Below the pieces are notes generated by a model. It had not been told where the DNA came from, made no database searches, and saw only the letters and a program-made list of their open reading frames with translations. The translations under genes and the position numbers were made by a program. Shown here one piece after another: positions 1-11,370 of a stretch of 64,000 nt of DNA. The stretch spans positions 55,535,964 to 55,599,963 of the forward strand of contig CM019692.1 in assembly GCA_009760885.1 (NCBI GenBank). Direction: 5' to 3'. The first letter of the stretch is position 1; each line of letters opens with the position of its first letter. Source of the stretch: Achatina immaculata. Its lineage: Eukaryota > Mollusca > Gastropoda > Stylommatophora > Achatinidae.

Positions 1-1150
1 TTGGACTTTCTCACCGGAAAACCTCGACGTGTTTTGAGATACCCGTGTATCACCGCCGGGTGAGAGGTGGTTGCCCATCCAGTCCAGGGTTGGACTTTCT
101 CACCGGAAAACCTCAGCGTGATTAGGATACGCAGACATCCCCGCCGGGTGAGAGGTGGTTGCCTATCTAGACTTCCCTGGTCCAGTGTCTCCGACTTCAG
201 CATTTTGCGGTCGTGGCCGCTACCCTTCCTAGTTGTGATCAGGATGGAGCTTTTGTCCAGGAGGACGAATCCTCGCCACTAGTGACTTCTACCCCTGGGT
301 TGAGCCGGTTTAGGCATTTCCCAGTATGGGCATGTTTGGGACGGGACCGACCTCTAGGCAGAGGTACTGTGACATTCATAGCCTTCAAGATTCACCCCTG
401 GTATGAGCCGGTTTAGGCAAAATTCACCAGTATGGGTGTTTATCAGGCGTTACCGACCTCTAGAGCGGAGGTGGCATGACATGTCTAGCCATCGAGTTCC
501 ACCCCTGGTGTGTGCCGGTTTAGGCATATTTCACCAGTGTAGGTGTATTTCGGACGTAGGCGGCCTCTAGAGCAGAGGTGCCGTGGTATAGCTCTCGTAG
601 CGATACTACTGGACATACCAGGTGAAACTTCACTTTCCACCACCTTTTCCCATCGGCGCCGCACAGCAACCTTTATTTCCGCATTTACTTCCTTAACCGG
701 GAGGAGCTTCACTCCACGCGCGGCATTTGAAAAGTCAAGCCAGCAGTGACTTAACCTCTGGGACAAGCCGGTTCATGCATTTCACCCGATATGACTGCAC
801 TCAGGACGTGGCCGACCTCCAGACCAGAGGTGCCGTGATTTGACTGTTTGCTTCGCTTTATTCTTTCAACCACCTTTTCCGCAGTGATGCTGCGCGGCAA
901 CCTCATTTGCAAATTTCTTCATTGGCCGGGAAGAGCACCGCTCCACGCACGGCAGCTGAAGATCTCGCCAACAGCGGCAGATGAGCTACCAAACGTGACA
1001 CTCATCTACCCTAAGTAACTGGTTTTCAGGCGCCAGATATTCGCCCTCGCCCCTTCTCCTGTCAGTTTAAACAGTTCTGCCACGGGAAGGCCAGGAGCTG
1101 GACTTGACTGCCAGAGGCTGTTTGTGGCGCGTTTGCAGTCCTTAGAACCT
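1..1150 (-). mobile_element. Retroposon R1476, copy 1 (cut by window edge)
   Basis: This block is the reverse complement of most of the element at 15748-17223; by eye about 95% identical with few indels. The element's 5' end, which begins GGTTCTAAGGACTGC in its own orientation, lies at 1150. The other copy starts at the same base, which supports a true 5' terminus. Internal subrepeats are visible: an 88-89 bp unit with the core TTGGACTTTCTCACCGG (1-170), about 119-bp units carrying GCCGGTTTAGGCA (300-560), and a roughly 220-bp unit with TCCACGC.CGGCA (600-985). The (GAA)n 3' end lies outside the window. No coding capacity is recognised. Confidence 0.75.
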
Positions 1151-1199
1151 GTAAAATAGCAAAAGCCCCCCCCCCCCCCCTCTCTTTTTTAAATACGTT

Positions 1200-1400
1200 C
1201 GTAGAAAACGAGGAAGACCTAGACTTACTTGGAAAAGAGAAATTATGACAGTGCTCAGAGACAAAGGATACGCATGGAAGGAAGCAGAGAATAATTCCAA
1301 GAACAAGGATGACTAGAAAACCTTTCTCCGTGGCCTATGCTCTCATGAGAAGTGAAAGGCGATGTGGATGATGACGCTGATGATGACGTTCGTAAGAGAC
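1200..1400 (+). pseudogene. LINE-I C-terminal tail remnant
   Basis: The frame from 1200 reads RKRGRPRLTWKREI..., then AWKEAENNSKNKDD, a stop, and KTFLRGLCSHEK before the terminal stop at 1353-1355. A basic RGRP-x-x-TW motif followed by DRxxW(R/K) near the stop is the usual C-terminus of APE-type LINE ORF2 proteins. The internal TAG at about 1314 sits where this motif normally has Trp (TGG to TAG). The 3' side ends in a GATGATGAC-rich tail. The RT and endonuclease are absent, so this is a short 5'-truncated relic. A C-run lies just upstream at 1167-1180. Confidence 0.7.
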
Positions 1401-1838
1401 TGACATTTTACTTCCGTGGAAGAGTCCTCGCGGACGTGTCTGGAATACGGTGAGGATAACTTGTTAACATTTAACTCAGCTAAATAAAGTCTGCATCAGC
1501 ACTTAGTGTAACGATCGCCTGAAGCAGGGGTTGTCAACAAGTCTTCTCGGAGGAAATTTTAAGGTTGGGGGAAGGGGTTAAACTAGAACCACAGATTGGC
1601 AGTCTCAGACAGTTGCAACATATATACTAGCTGATTACCTGGCCGTGCCCGGTGATTTATGTATCCCAATCGTCTATTAGACAGGAAAAGGAATGAATTC
1701 AATCTACAGTGTAATATTGAAGTAATTTTATTTACAGGTATTTTAAAGTATAAGTACAGAATACAAATTGCAGAGTAAAGTCTTTTACAAATTCACTATA
1801 ATAGTAAGTACAGAGTATAAATTATAGAGTAAAGTCTT

Positions 1839-1996
1839 TTACAAATTCCCTTTAATATTAATTAAATTCAAAACTTGACTATAAACAGCATTTTTAATTT
1901 CACCTCCAGGAGCAAGAATAAATAAATTCTTGGATGAACCCACCTTTGAGCAAGCAACATAGAGTTGTCCGTGGGAGAAATATGGCAATCTCAAAA
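1839..1996 (-). pseudogene. Helitron helicase C-terminal fragment
   Basis: Reading the minus strand into the stop at 1839-1841 gives LPYFSHGQLYVACSKVGSSKN, then LFILAPGGEIKNAVYSQVL and a short tail. This is motif VI and the C-terminus of the Pif1-like helicase of Helitron RepHel proteins; the family signature is FSHGQLYVAxSRVG. The Arg of the SRVG motif is Lys here. Upstream helicase motifs are lost where the CT microsatellite begins near 1994. About 50 codons survive of a protein that normally exceeds 1,000 residues. It is a relic, but it fixes the identity of the surrounding element. Confidence 0.8.
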
Positions 1997-2360
1997 TCTC
2001 TCTCTCTCTCTCTCTCTCTGTGTGTCCCTATAACCCTCTCCTTCTCTATACCTCTCTCTCTGCCCTCTCTACCTCTCTCACTCTCATTCTCCTCTCTCTC
2101 ACTCCTTGCTCTATCTCTCTCCCTCTCTCCCATACCTCTCTCTCTATCTCTCTCTCCCTGACTCTCTCTCTCTGTATCTTTCTCTTCCTGACTCTATCTC
2201 TCTCCCTCTTTCTCTCATTTCTCTCCCTCTTCCTCTCGCTACCTCTCTCTCCCTGTCTCTGTCTCTCTCCCTCTATCTCTCTTTCTCTCTCCCTCTCCTT
2301 CTCTCCCTCTCTCCACCTCTCTCTTCCTCTCCCTCTCTCTCTCCCTCTCTCTCTCCCTCT
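1994..2360. repeat. (CT)n-rich low-complexity tract
   Basis: About 365 bp is almost pure CTCTCT with C-rich interruptions (pyrimidine on the plus strand). It is open in several frames only because CT repeats encode Ser/Leu. It begins exactly where the Helitron helicase frame is lost, so it expanded or inserted inside that element. Confidence 0.9.
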
Positions 2361-2944
2361 CACTAATTTGAAAGGCTATTTTGAAAAAAATAAGAAAACG
2401 GCACACTGTCACTGAGCAATTAAATCTACTATAGAATACAATAAAAAAACTAAAATAAAAAACAAAGTTCAAATTTATTTTTACAAATATAATTAAAACA
2501 AAATATTTAGACCATCAAAATTATTTGGATTTCCCATGGGAGGCTAGAAATGCTGTTCTTAGACCAGCACCTCTCTATTTCACAATTATCTCCCTTAGAC
2601 CATTCTATTTGTTCTCAGTCAATTTAGTGGATACTATGTCACCCCCTTCGTACCCCGACCCCTAGCGGAGATAGGGGAATTTTACCCCCACATTATACAT
2701 TTATTTTCAGATTGTAACACATATGTGTGCCACGTTTGGTTGAAATTGCTCCAGGCGTTCAAGCGTGATTTTTGAACATACACACACATATATACATCCA
2801 TTTATATATATATATATATATATATATTATTTGCAATGCATCTATTGAGTCGGAGAATCTTAGAAAAAAGATAAACGACATTCTGACATGTAGTGAAAAG
2901 AATGACGGGCCCAAAGCAAAAGATTGAGAACCACTGACCTAAAG

Positions 2945-3362
2945 TATAACTCCTTCAGAACCTTCAGGCGTATTTTTATTCAGTAATTTCACTCCCCGAA
3001 GACCCCCATAATTTTCTCAATACCTCGAGATTCTCACAATGAGCTTCTGCCTAAGGGAAAAAAACATCTCTTTCTTGCTAATCTCTAGGCCCACAATTTC
3101 TCAGTCAAGATAAAGGCTTATCGTAATTACAAGACACATAAACTTGCTTCCCCCCCCCCATCCCCTCTCTGCCCCCTTTCCTCCGGGCTATTCTGATTAC
3201 TCCTGTTTTCCAATTATTGATCAGTGGAATAAATGAGAGGCAAGAAATTGTGGAGTCCTCGAATTAATCTCAGAAGCAGAGGGCACTGGCATAATTTACA
3301 TGCCAAGAGATGAACAACAGCATGATATTTACTTCAGCAAACACGAGAAACACCCACACCAC
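2945..3362. other. No feature recognised
   Basis: This is ordinary AT-rich sequence with a C8 run near 3152. I see no coding or repeat signature. Confidence 0.5.
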
Positions 3363-3470
3363 AGTGTTTTGTATATAGTTAATGTTTAGAGCACGGTGCT
3401 TTACAGTTAATGTTTAGAGCATGGTGTTTTGCAGTTAATGTTTAGAGAGCAGTGTTTTATAGTTAATGTA
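3363..3470. repeat. 28-bp minisatellite, about 3.5 copies
   Basis: The core AGTTAATGTTTAGAGC recurs at 3377, 3405 and 3433, with a truncated copy at 3461, giving a steady 28-bp period. Confidence 0.85.
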
Positions 3471-3605
3471 GCGCAGTCCATGTGCTTTTATATTCCTGCT
3501 TGAAGGAAGCCATTGCTTATCCCTTGAATTCAGAAGCGAAGTCATCTTCATCATCATCCTGTGACGTTTATTTACTAGGGAAGGTTGGATGCAGTAGAGG
3601 TACTC

Positions 3606-3925
3606 GTAGACAGGTAAGTAAAATACCCAGTTCCGTGCCATTAAAACATACTGGGAATGCAGTGCTAGGCCCATATTTCCAGGAATGCAGTGCTAGGCCC
3701 ATATTTCTAAGACCACGAGCATATAAAAGTGTTAAGTGGTTAGTATCACGTCTGGCCGCATTTAACTTCCTAGACTTCTCTGGTACCCATTTTTAAAGGC
3801 TGGGTGTTCCCGGGGCACTTTTTGACGTGGTGATACCAGAAAAAAATTCCACTACTGGGATTTGAACCCGGTGACACCGGATAAGTAAATCAAGCAGCTA
3901 ACCACTCAGCTAACCAGACCGCACT
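3606..3925 (-). mobile_element. SINE-1 (tRNA-derived), near full-length
   Basis: On the minus strand the head reads GGTTAGCTGAGTGGTTAG (A-box-like) and then GGGTTCAAATCCC (B box), as in RNA polymerase III promoters of tRNA-derived SINEs. The body (TGGGTACCAGAGAAGTC...) is shared with 14952-15125, 17725-17990 and 29600-29815. No acceptor stem closes after the B box, so it is not a working tRNA gene. Near the 3' end a 29-bp segment containing TGCAGTGCTAGGCCCATATT is duplicated in tandem (about 3655 and 3684), which other copies lack. Confidence 0.75.
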
Positions 3926-3989
3926 TTATTCTATCTTTGAAATAGTAAATGGCAATTTTTTTTCGCTGCATATAGAACAAATCCATAAG

Positions 3990-4440
3990 TGCTCCGATTT
4001 TCCTCTGTGAAGAGGATCTTAGCATAGTGCACGAGCTCCATAGCACCGGCAAGAACCCTAACGAGTGGGAGATGAGGTGCACCAATCTTCTTCTATGAAA
4101 GAGTATCTCATCATAGTGCACGAACTGCGTAGCACCGGCAAGAACCCTAACAAGTGGGAGATGAAGTACTCCAATCTTCTTCTATGAAAGAGTATCTCAT
4201 CATAGTGCACGAACTGCGTAGCACCGGCAAGAACCCTAACGAGTGGGAGATGAGGTGCACCAATCTTCTTCTATGAAAGAGTATCTCATCATAGTGCACG
4301 AACTGCGTAGCACCGGCAAGAACCCTAACGAGTGGGAGATGAAGTACTCCAATCTTCTTCTATGAAAGAGTATCTCATCATAGTGCACGAACTGCGTAGC
4401 ACAGCTGAAAACCCTGATGAATAGGAGGTGACAGATATGA
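3990..4440. repeat. 89-bp minisatellite with alternating A/B units
   Basis: The CAATCTTCTTCTATG core recurs at about 4084, 4173, 4262 and 4351, exactly 89 bp apart, with diverged end copies on both sides. Units end alternately in GAGGTGCAC (A) and GAAGTACTC (B) in the order A, B, A, B. The array therefore has a 178-bp higher-order unit. Confidence 0.9.
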
Positions 4441-5914
4441 TTCGTTTCCAAGCCCTGATTGAGAGATAGGGTCTTTGCCCGCTACAACCCTACCACTTGT
4501 TTCTCTCCATACCCTCACTGAGCATCTTGTCAGTGTGAATTCCTTCCATCTTTTGATGTTGTTCACTCAACCTTAATGTTTGACATTTTCTTTCAACTTT
4601 TTTTTTACCCTAAGGTATGGTTTTCCTTATATTGTTATATGTTTTCTGCTACGTCAACATATTTTAACTGTCTGCTTCTGTCTGCTTCTTGTGTTTGTCA
4701 TTATATCTGCTTTCAAAGAGTTGATTTAGTACTTCTACATCCATGAAATTATAATAACTATGCTTTTTGTTTATCTTCGTATCTCTTTCTGTGTTTTATA
4801 GCACCTTTTCATTTGTTGTTCTGTTTGTCATAAAACTGCTTTGAAACTGTATCTAAAACTAATCTGTTCCCTTTAAACTGAGAGAAAACATTTGTCAGCG
4901 TTCTCAGAATCATACTTTATTATAGTTTTCATGGAATAAGGCGAATAGTTATGTGAGATATCAAAGATACATTAACCTGATCAATACATACTGCGCGGGT
5001 TCACCAGGATTGCGCTATAATGCAAGAAGAAAACTGATTCTGAAACGGTTGAATGCGCAGAGAACACAACTTCACTATTCAGAGAGGTATTGATTGCCAA
5101 GCGTTGGAAGCATGGTCCTTTTATTGGCATTGTTTAAACTGGTGAGAAGGTCTAAAAAATAAACGGGTACAGAACAATTATGGTCCAAAATGCTGCGTGG
5201 CAAGTTGTTGGGAAAGGATAGTGGAAAGCATACTGAAATTTTTTGTCAGAATGATGAACAGCTCAGTAATGCTTGTGGATGTAGAAGATATCTCTGAGAA
5301 ATGGTGTAATGCTGATGTTTTCTCATATGATGGTATGAAAGTTTCCATGCATGGGCTGAAGTAGTGAAATATAGTAAAGAGGAGATAAGAGCTTCTCTTT
5401 CCAAAGTGCGAACATGGTGATCCTAACCAACTAACATATTTTCAACTTCATTTCGTTTCAGAGAACAGGTGCGAATCAGGCAGACGTCGACTGATTAAGT
5501 CGAAAATTATTTTTGCTGAGCAGCGTCTCCCATGACTGATTCTGCGGTGGCTGATTGGTATAACTGGAGACAGTAGACTCCAGAATGTGCTAGTATTTAT
5601 GTTGTTTAGTGTCTCTCTCCGTGCGTCTGCAGCCATTAAGTATGGCTCTTATTTCATCTTCATATGAAGCAAATTCTTGGTCAATCTCATGGCTGTCATT
5701 TAAATATTCTTCCACCCCCCCCCCACTCCCTCCCCCCGTACCTTGATATTCGGCTTTCTAGGACGTCCTTATCTTCTGGCCTGAGGAAAACTATTAATAA
5801 GATTACAAAACAGCAAAAAAATTTTAAAAAAGATTAGAAACCTCACTGGGGCAATAGCAGGGATGGAAAATATGGAGAAGAAAGAGATCTAGAGATTCCG
5901 AGTTACCAGAATGT
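4441..5914. other. AT-rich sequence, no gene recognised
   Basis: I see no splice-bounded exon, RNA gene or known repeat. Short C-runs occur near 5716-5740. Small ORFs here look like chance. Confidence 0.5.
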
Positions 5915-6365
5915 GGTCTGCTCAGCATTTAGCGTGGATATTTAACAGCAGACTCAGCATTTAGCACGGATTTGTAACAGCAGACTCCGCATTTAGCACG
6001 GATATGTAGCAGCAGACTCAGCATTTAGCACGGATAAGTAACAGCAGACTCAACATTTAGCACGGATATGTAGCAGCAGACTCAGCATTTAGCACGGATA
6101 TGTAACAGCAGACTCAACATTTAGCACGGATATGTAACAACAGACTCCGCATTTAGCACGGATAAGTAACAGCAGACTCAACATTTAGCACGGATATGTA
6201 GCAGCAGACTCCGCATTTAGCACGGATAAGTAACAGCAGACTCAGCATTTAGCACGGATAAGTAACAGCAGACTCAACATTTAGCACGGATAAGCAACAG
6301 CAGACTCCGCATTTAGCACGGATAAATAACAGTAGCCTCAACATTTAGCACGGATATGTAACAAC
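5915..6365. repeat. 32-bp minisatellite, about 14 copies
   Basis: The unit contains CATTTAGCACGGATATGTA and ACAGCAGACTC. Successive cores (for example 5958 and 5990) are 32 bp apart. Variant positions (TAT/AAG after GGA; CAG/CCG/CAA before CATTTAG) differ between neighbours. Confidence 0.9.
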
Positions 6366-6897
6366 AGAATGTCTGGGAAGCAGAAGACGACGACCTCTAG
6401 GAAAAGTGCTAATCACTGAAGTAATAACAGTCCTTAAAGAATAATAGCAGAGTGGTACACCTGGTTTCGTGAAACTAGGAAATATCTGATGTAATTTGAA
6501 ACCGCTGGCGGTATTTGACACAAGAGAAACAGGCAAAGATCACAAGAAATAACTTTGGTTCTGTTAATCTTTCACAAAATCTGGTATTCGGTATCCGTAC
6601 TCCTATTTCCAAATATATTTATCCAATCGATTTTGCTATTGAGAATTTCAGACATTTCTCTTCGTAATGATTTACGAAATTATCTTTCAAGCCTCTGATG
6701 TCATTTATAGCCAAAATTTCTAACATTACGTTTGCACTGCATTTCTACTTCAGAGTTAATCAATTTTAGCTACAAAATATTTTCTGTTACACTCAACTTC
6801 TAGATTCTAAGTAGGCATAAATCATAGAAGGAAATTCTATTTTTCGCAGTATGTGAATAACAGACATATTAGATACATTTCTATACACAGTATCCAT
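6366..6897. other. AT-rich sequence, no gene recognised
   Basis: No repeat or coding signature is seen before the ATCC tail of the LINE that follows. Confidence 0.5.
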
Positions 6898-7170
6898 CCA
6901 TCCATCCATCCATCCATGTCTTTGGTCAGCCATCGAACAACCAATCACCATCCAGTGCGCCTTGTGATATCTTAAAGGGCAGCAACACGTTTTCTCCACC
7001 TTTCATGGTCCACGGGGCCGCCATTGTGCCCCAGCCGTGCTGCAATGCTACTCGTTTCAGCTTCTACAGTTCTGCGCCAGGTAGCTTTTGGTTGGCCTCT
7101 CTTTGTTTTTCTCCCCTCGGTAGTGGCTGTTTCAGCGATGCCGCTAGAGCTTCTTGGGAGAAGAATTTGA
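6898..7170 (-). pseudogene. LINE-F C-terminal remnant with (ATGG)n tail
   Basis: The minus strand encodes KTKRGQPKATWRRTVEAE..., then HERWRKRVAAL. This is the RGRPK-TWRRTVEAE and DRxxWR C-terminus common in animal LINE ORF2 proteins, with R to Q in RGRP. Downstream, after a short shift, ITRRTGW precedes (ATGG)n at 6895-6916. The same ending, DVTRRTGR plus (GATG)n, occurs at 41035-41277, so the two are one family. RT and endonuclease domains are absent. Confidence 0.8.
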
Positions 7171-7660
7171 GCACATGCAGTATATAGCAGGTTTAAATTC
7201 TTTATTTGCATTCTGAGAAGCACAGATATATGAGTTTTAGCTATATCTTCTTTCACCCACTGCGAAATAATCTCTTTACGTGCCAGAACGGATGAATTCC
7301 TTGGTTGTCTCAAAGCCGCATGAAGCCAAATTACAGTAATTTGACTCCTGTCATGCAATCTGGCAATTTCAAGCTCTAGTTTAAGATGACGATCTTTGAT
7401 AAGCTGAAAACATTATTTCCTTGTTCATTTGCAACGTTATACGATGCCAGCTAAAATTAAATATAGCGATGTAATATGCTCCCGATAGGGCAACAAAATA
7501 AAGAATTTTCTTTTTTGGCGATACTTTTTTGCTTCGTTACAAACGTTCTTGTACAAATTGTTATAGAAAAATTATTCAGTTTTATCGGGAACAAAATCTG
7601 GAGAAAAACTTTTCATATGAGAAAAAAAGCAAGTCAACAGAAATCAGATGAAATAAGTAG

Positions 7661-7662
<2 letters not shown>
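7171..7662. other. AT-rich sequence, no gene recognised
   Basis: The minus-strand frame of the LINE-F tail stays open to about 7358, but upstream residues carry no motif I recognise. Confidence 0.4.

Positions 7663-7697
<35 letters not shown>
7663..7697. repeat. (GACA)n microsatellite
   Basis: About nine GACA units. No LINE 3' end is recognisable next to it. Confidence 0.9.
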
Positions 7698-7702
<5 letters not shown>

Positions 7703-8477
7703 GTCACAGCCTCGAGGGTGTCGCAAGTTATTCTAAGAGATAAGTAACTTGTGAAGTTATTAAGACGATTTTAGAAAAGTACGAAGCCGGCCGCAGTGAA
7801 GAAAGAATACGATTGGTCGAAGCGAACTCTCGTGAGACATGATATCACGTGTTTTCCGATCGGAGAGAATAAATTTAATTTTCTCTCCCATCACTGACCT
7901 AAGAACAACTCCGCTGGGTTCAGATCAACAATTTGCTTGCCCATTCGCCACTAGGATAACGTGACTGAAAACTTTGTCTACACTATATGTACCTACATTG
8001 TGTGGCCAGAATATTTTAATGTGGTATTGCTAGATATTTTGTACTATTTTATTGTAGAAATAGTTTTCGAGTGTTAATCTGAAGTTGAGTTAACATACCC
8101 CATGTGGTAGGCTGTGTTATCAAATCGTTTATGAAGTTTCAGTACTCTATTTCCTATTTAATTCTACATTGGATATTATCCAGTGCTTTAAAAGAAGCTA
8201 GAGAACTTAGTATTGTGATATTTTCATTTATCAAATATGGCGAAGTAGCTTCTTCTACTTTGGGTATAGGGACTACGTGTTAACGAAATTAGGTGATTTT
8301 CTATTGTGTTTCAGGCACTTGCTTCGTTTAGACTAAATGTTTTAGATTGTTTGTCTTTCTAGCTTAGATGAACACTGATGTATTAGGTTGTAAGATTTAC
8401 GTAACGCAGTCTAAGGTAATTCTTTATTTGTTTCCAAATTTCAGGACATACCCTGCCTGGGTTAGCCGTCCTAGGAG
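7698..8477. other. AT-rich sequence, no gene recognised
   Basis: There is no repeat structure, long ORF or RNA gene that I can support. Confidence 0.5.
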
Positions 8478-8700
8478 TATGGCTTCAGGAGGAAATGATG
8501 TTTAGTTTCAGGAGGAAATAATGCTTGGCTTTATGAGGAAATTATGTTTTGTTATGAAGAGAAAACTATGTTTTTAAGAAGAGGACAGCCCTGTTTTGAG
8601 AAGGGATCATTGTGTTGAGGAGGAGATAACCTATATTCTTGAGGGAGATAAACACGTTTATGAGGAGGTTGTTAGAGAGATGCTTTATGAATTGTTAGGA
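8478..8700. repeat. Degenerate ~24-bp G/A-rich tandem repeat
   Basis: Loosely similar units of the form AGGAGGAAAT-ATGTTT recur about nine times (AGGAGGAAATGATG, AGGAGGAAATAATG, TGAGGAAATTATG, ...). Divergence increases to the right, which suggests an old array. Confidence 0.55.
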
Positions 8701-8902
8701 GGTGTCATTTGGGAACGACAAAGTATTATGAACATTTAGTCTCCTGTGCTATATCAAGAGTTATGGTAAATTGGTTGCAGGTTTGTGTAAAATCACAGTT
8801 AACCCTGTCAACTCTAGAAGCCATCCGCTGATTTCATAATTTTGTCCCGTTTATTATGTTTGAGCTTTTGGAGAGCATGAGAGAATAGGAGTTTGCTTGG
8901 GG

Positions 8903-8943
8903 TTATGACACAGGTAGGACACAGGTAGGACACAGGTAGGACC
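8903..8943. repeat. 11-bp tandem repeat
   Basis: ACAGGTAGGAC is repeated three and a half times. Each unit holds the hexamer CAGGTA. Confidence 0.85.
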
Positions 8944-9214
8944 GGAAAGGCTACACACCTGATTTCTCCTTGTTCGGGTTATGCACCGTACTCTCAGCTT
9001 CCAGAAGAAGTCACAAGTTGCCAATCACTGTCCTGCTATCCGTCCTGTCTATAAAGTCCCCACAGCCACAGCTGCCACACACTGGCACCACGAAAACGAC
9101 AACCACGTGCTTCTCTGTAGCATTTCATATGTCTCTCAATATAATAATAACATCATTATCTTCAACATCTCTATCCCCTCTCTTCGCATCCCCACGCTAC
9201 CATAGAAAGACACA
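8944..9214. other. No gene recognised
   Basis: Open in two overlapping frames for 74-90 codons, but without family motifs. Confidence 0.4.
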
Positions 9215-9380
<166 letters not shown>

Positions 9381-11094
9381 CATTGTTGAAATGCATCAGT
9401 TTCATACTTACAAAAATCGTAATACAAGCATCGCAAAATGCGTTCTAAAATTTTTGCAGAGTCGTAAAACAAAAAGAAAAGAAAGCACCTGTTGCCACAT
9501 GTTAAGAGCAATTTAGAAAGTGATACAAAAACAAAAGAAATAAACGAGATAATAAACACAAAATACATTTATTTCATTTCTATTGCCCATTGTTCCCGAA
9601 GGCAAGAGAATATAAAGGACAAATTTTAGAAATGGCTGCTCTCAGAATAACAAACTGCACGTGTGAAAGGACAAGAAACAAGAGGGCATTGAGGAGGCAA
9701 GAGGAAAGAAAACACAGAAGCTGCTGAAGAAAAGATTAAAGTTGGTCAAGTGTTCTAACGTAACGCGTCTGCTTTTAATGGCAAATAACAGTGCCCTGTA
9801 GAAAGTTCAGCACTGACGTAGACAGGCCATCAACGCTATAACCTTTCTCTGATCTGTTTCCAGGTACATTTCGATAACTGTCGACTTCATAATTGTCCAT
9901 TACCGAAATGTTTGAATCACTGAAAACTAGCGCATAAGCACATCAGCTGTCAACATATTCTGTAGAATATAATAAATTTAATATGCTTTTATTGTCTATT
10001 TATACGTGGCGTCACTGAAAGAAATAATATTTGAATACAATTTCGCACTAAGGGTCGTTTCAAGAAATGAAATTTGAAGACATTTTCGAACGAAGGGTCA
10101 TCTCAGTAAATGAAATTTGAAGAACGCTTCGCTTTGTAATTTGTGTTTGTTCTCATTTATTCTGAAGTATGTTCTTATACTGTCGTTACCTTCATTTTGC
10201 ATTCATAGATCAGTTTTGCGGTTGTTTAGCTCAATGTTATCGAATTAAGCCATTGCTGGTTACCATTGAAAGAGTCTAATTATTTCCTTTCTGGTCCGAA
10301 ATTCCATGTTACTTTCATGTTTGTAGACACGTGCAATGGCGAAGATTAAGAGACGTTGGAAGATTGAAGCAAATGAGCCAACAGTGAGGTAGTTTCTCTG
10401 ATAGAAGAAAGTGAGTTCTTATCCCCCAGCCATAGTCCTCCAGTCGACTCAGTTTTATAAGAGTGCGCATACATGGAATGATATGGTGAAGAAACTCGCC
10501 TCCGTAAGCCAAGAAGATCTGCCTGTAGGGCAAGGCACACTGGAGAAACTGCTCACGTGGGCGCCAGAAGATGGAAGGTGAGTAGGACAGATAACGAGTA
10601 TAATCCACTTTCAGGGGCGTAGAACTTGGGTCAAGTCGCGTCAGGGGAAAACCAAATCAAAACATCGTCATATAAAAAGCGTCAGTTACACTCTGACACA
10701 CGTGACACACCACGTGCTCCGTGCCTTTAATATACAGCAAGGCTACGGTAATTGATAATATATATCAAAAGATTAAAGATACGGCAAATAGAGGATCTCA
10801 AGGTAGTCAACGGATATTTATAAAGATTGTTTTGCTTTTGAAAGCCATAGTTAGAAAAGGTCAGTATCCCGTTTAGTGTTGCAATTTAAGTTCAGGACTG
10901 TCGGTATTAAGCTTGCGTTGTATTTTTCACTGTATTATCGACTGATTTTCTCCTACAAATGTCTTTACCAGTATAACAAGTTTTTGTCTTGGCTGGACCG
11001 TTATTTTGTTTGTTTTGATACAAAGGTCGTTGGTTTTGAGTTTCATGAAAATCTGTCAAGGTTTTTTTTTCTTAAAATTACGTGCTTTAATTAC
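9381..11094. other. AT-rich sequence, no gene recognised
   Basis: A faint duplication (AATGAAATTTGAAGA with GAAGGGTCAT/GTC) lies at about 10020-10130. A 97-codon minus-strand ORF at 10315-10608 has no recognisable motif and I do not call it. Confidence 0.5.
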
Positions 11095-11370
11095 ATCGCT
11101 TGGTGCTTCGGTGGTGCAGTGGTTAGTACACTCTCCTGCCGATCAGAAGGTCCCTGGTTCGATTTCTCACTCGGGCGGAATTTTTTCTGACCGACAGGCA
11201 TTGGGGTTAACCCAGCCTCAAAAAACGGGTATCTGGGGTTTCCCTAGGAAAACAAAGCCAGCGAGGCAAGTGCTGGCATCCTTACCTCAAATGCTGTATT
11301 GGCCTAGAAATACGAAGGCACTAAGACCTCACACCACTACGCTATGCAAATGCTACGGGACTTAGATTGT
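11095..11370 (+). mobile_element. SINE-2 (tRNA-derived)
   Basis: The head reads GGTGGTGCAGTGGTTAGTAC (A-box region), then GGTTCGATTTC (B box) and the constant segment CTCGGGCGGAATTTTTTCTG. The body has AACCCAGCCTCA and GGGGTTTCCCTAGGAAAAC. Related copies lie at 44085-44250, 47738-47985 and 50845-50930. Confidence 0.8.

Larger units (their letters stand above)
1627..2826 (-). mobile_element. Degenerate Helitron
   Basis: On the minus strand the 3' end carries a hairpin ACCGGGC-ACG-GCCAGGT (one stem mismatch), six bases, then CTAG at 1627-1630 followed by T. That is the Helitron terminus rule of a hairpin about 6-12 nt before CTRR with insertion into AT. A Pif1/Helitron helicase C-terminus lies at 1839-1996. 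The 5' side (2640-2826) consists of a TA-rich start and a block with GTTCAAAAATCACGC, of the kind found in many invertebrate mobile-element ends. The exact 5' TC terminus is not resolved in the TA run. A CT tract occupies the middle. Rep endonuclease motifs are missing. Confidence 0.65.
1525..2936. mobile_element. hAT-like DNA transposon remnant with nested Helitron
   Basis: The left end is CAGGGGTTGTCAAC at 1525. The right end, reverse-complemented, is CAGTGGTTCTCAAT ending at 2936. These match at 11 of 14 positions and fit the CAGTGGTTCTCAA terminus seen in many hAT elements. The flanking octamers GCCTGAAG (1517-1524) and ACCTAAAG (2937-2944) match at 6 of 8, as expected for an aged 8-bp hAT duplication. 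No transposase remains. Most of the interior is the Helitron at 1627-2826. The pairing of the two ends is my inference; two unrelated hAT ends cannot be excluded. Confidence 0.5.

Noticed and set aside
67..282. A conserved 71-codon ORF, found again at 16610-16825
   Set aside because: Both lie in R1476 copies across the internal subrepeats; the two differ at few bases but this reflects copy age, and no start or motif supports translation.
3850..3925. A tRNA gene on the minus strand
   Set aside because: A- and B-box words are present but there is no closing acceptor stem, and the same head is attached to a shared SINE body at other loci.
5915..6365. A CRISPR-like array
   Set aside because: The 32-bp units are contiguous without unique spacers; this is a minisatellite in eukaryotic sequence.
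10315..10608. A 97-codon minus-strand gene
   Set aside because: No motif, overlapping alternative frame, and no promoter or splice evidence.
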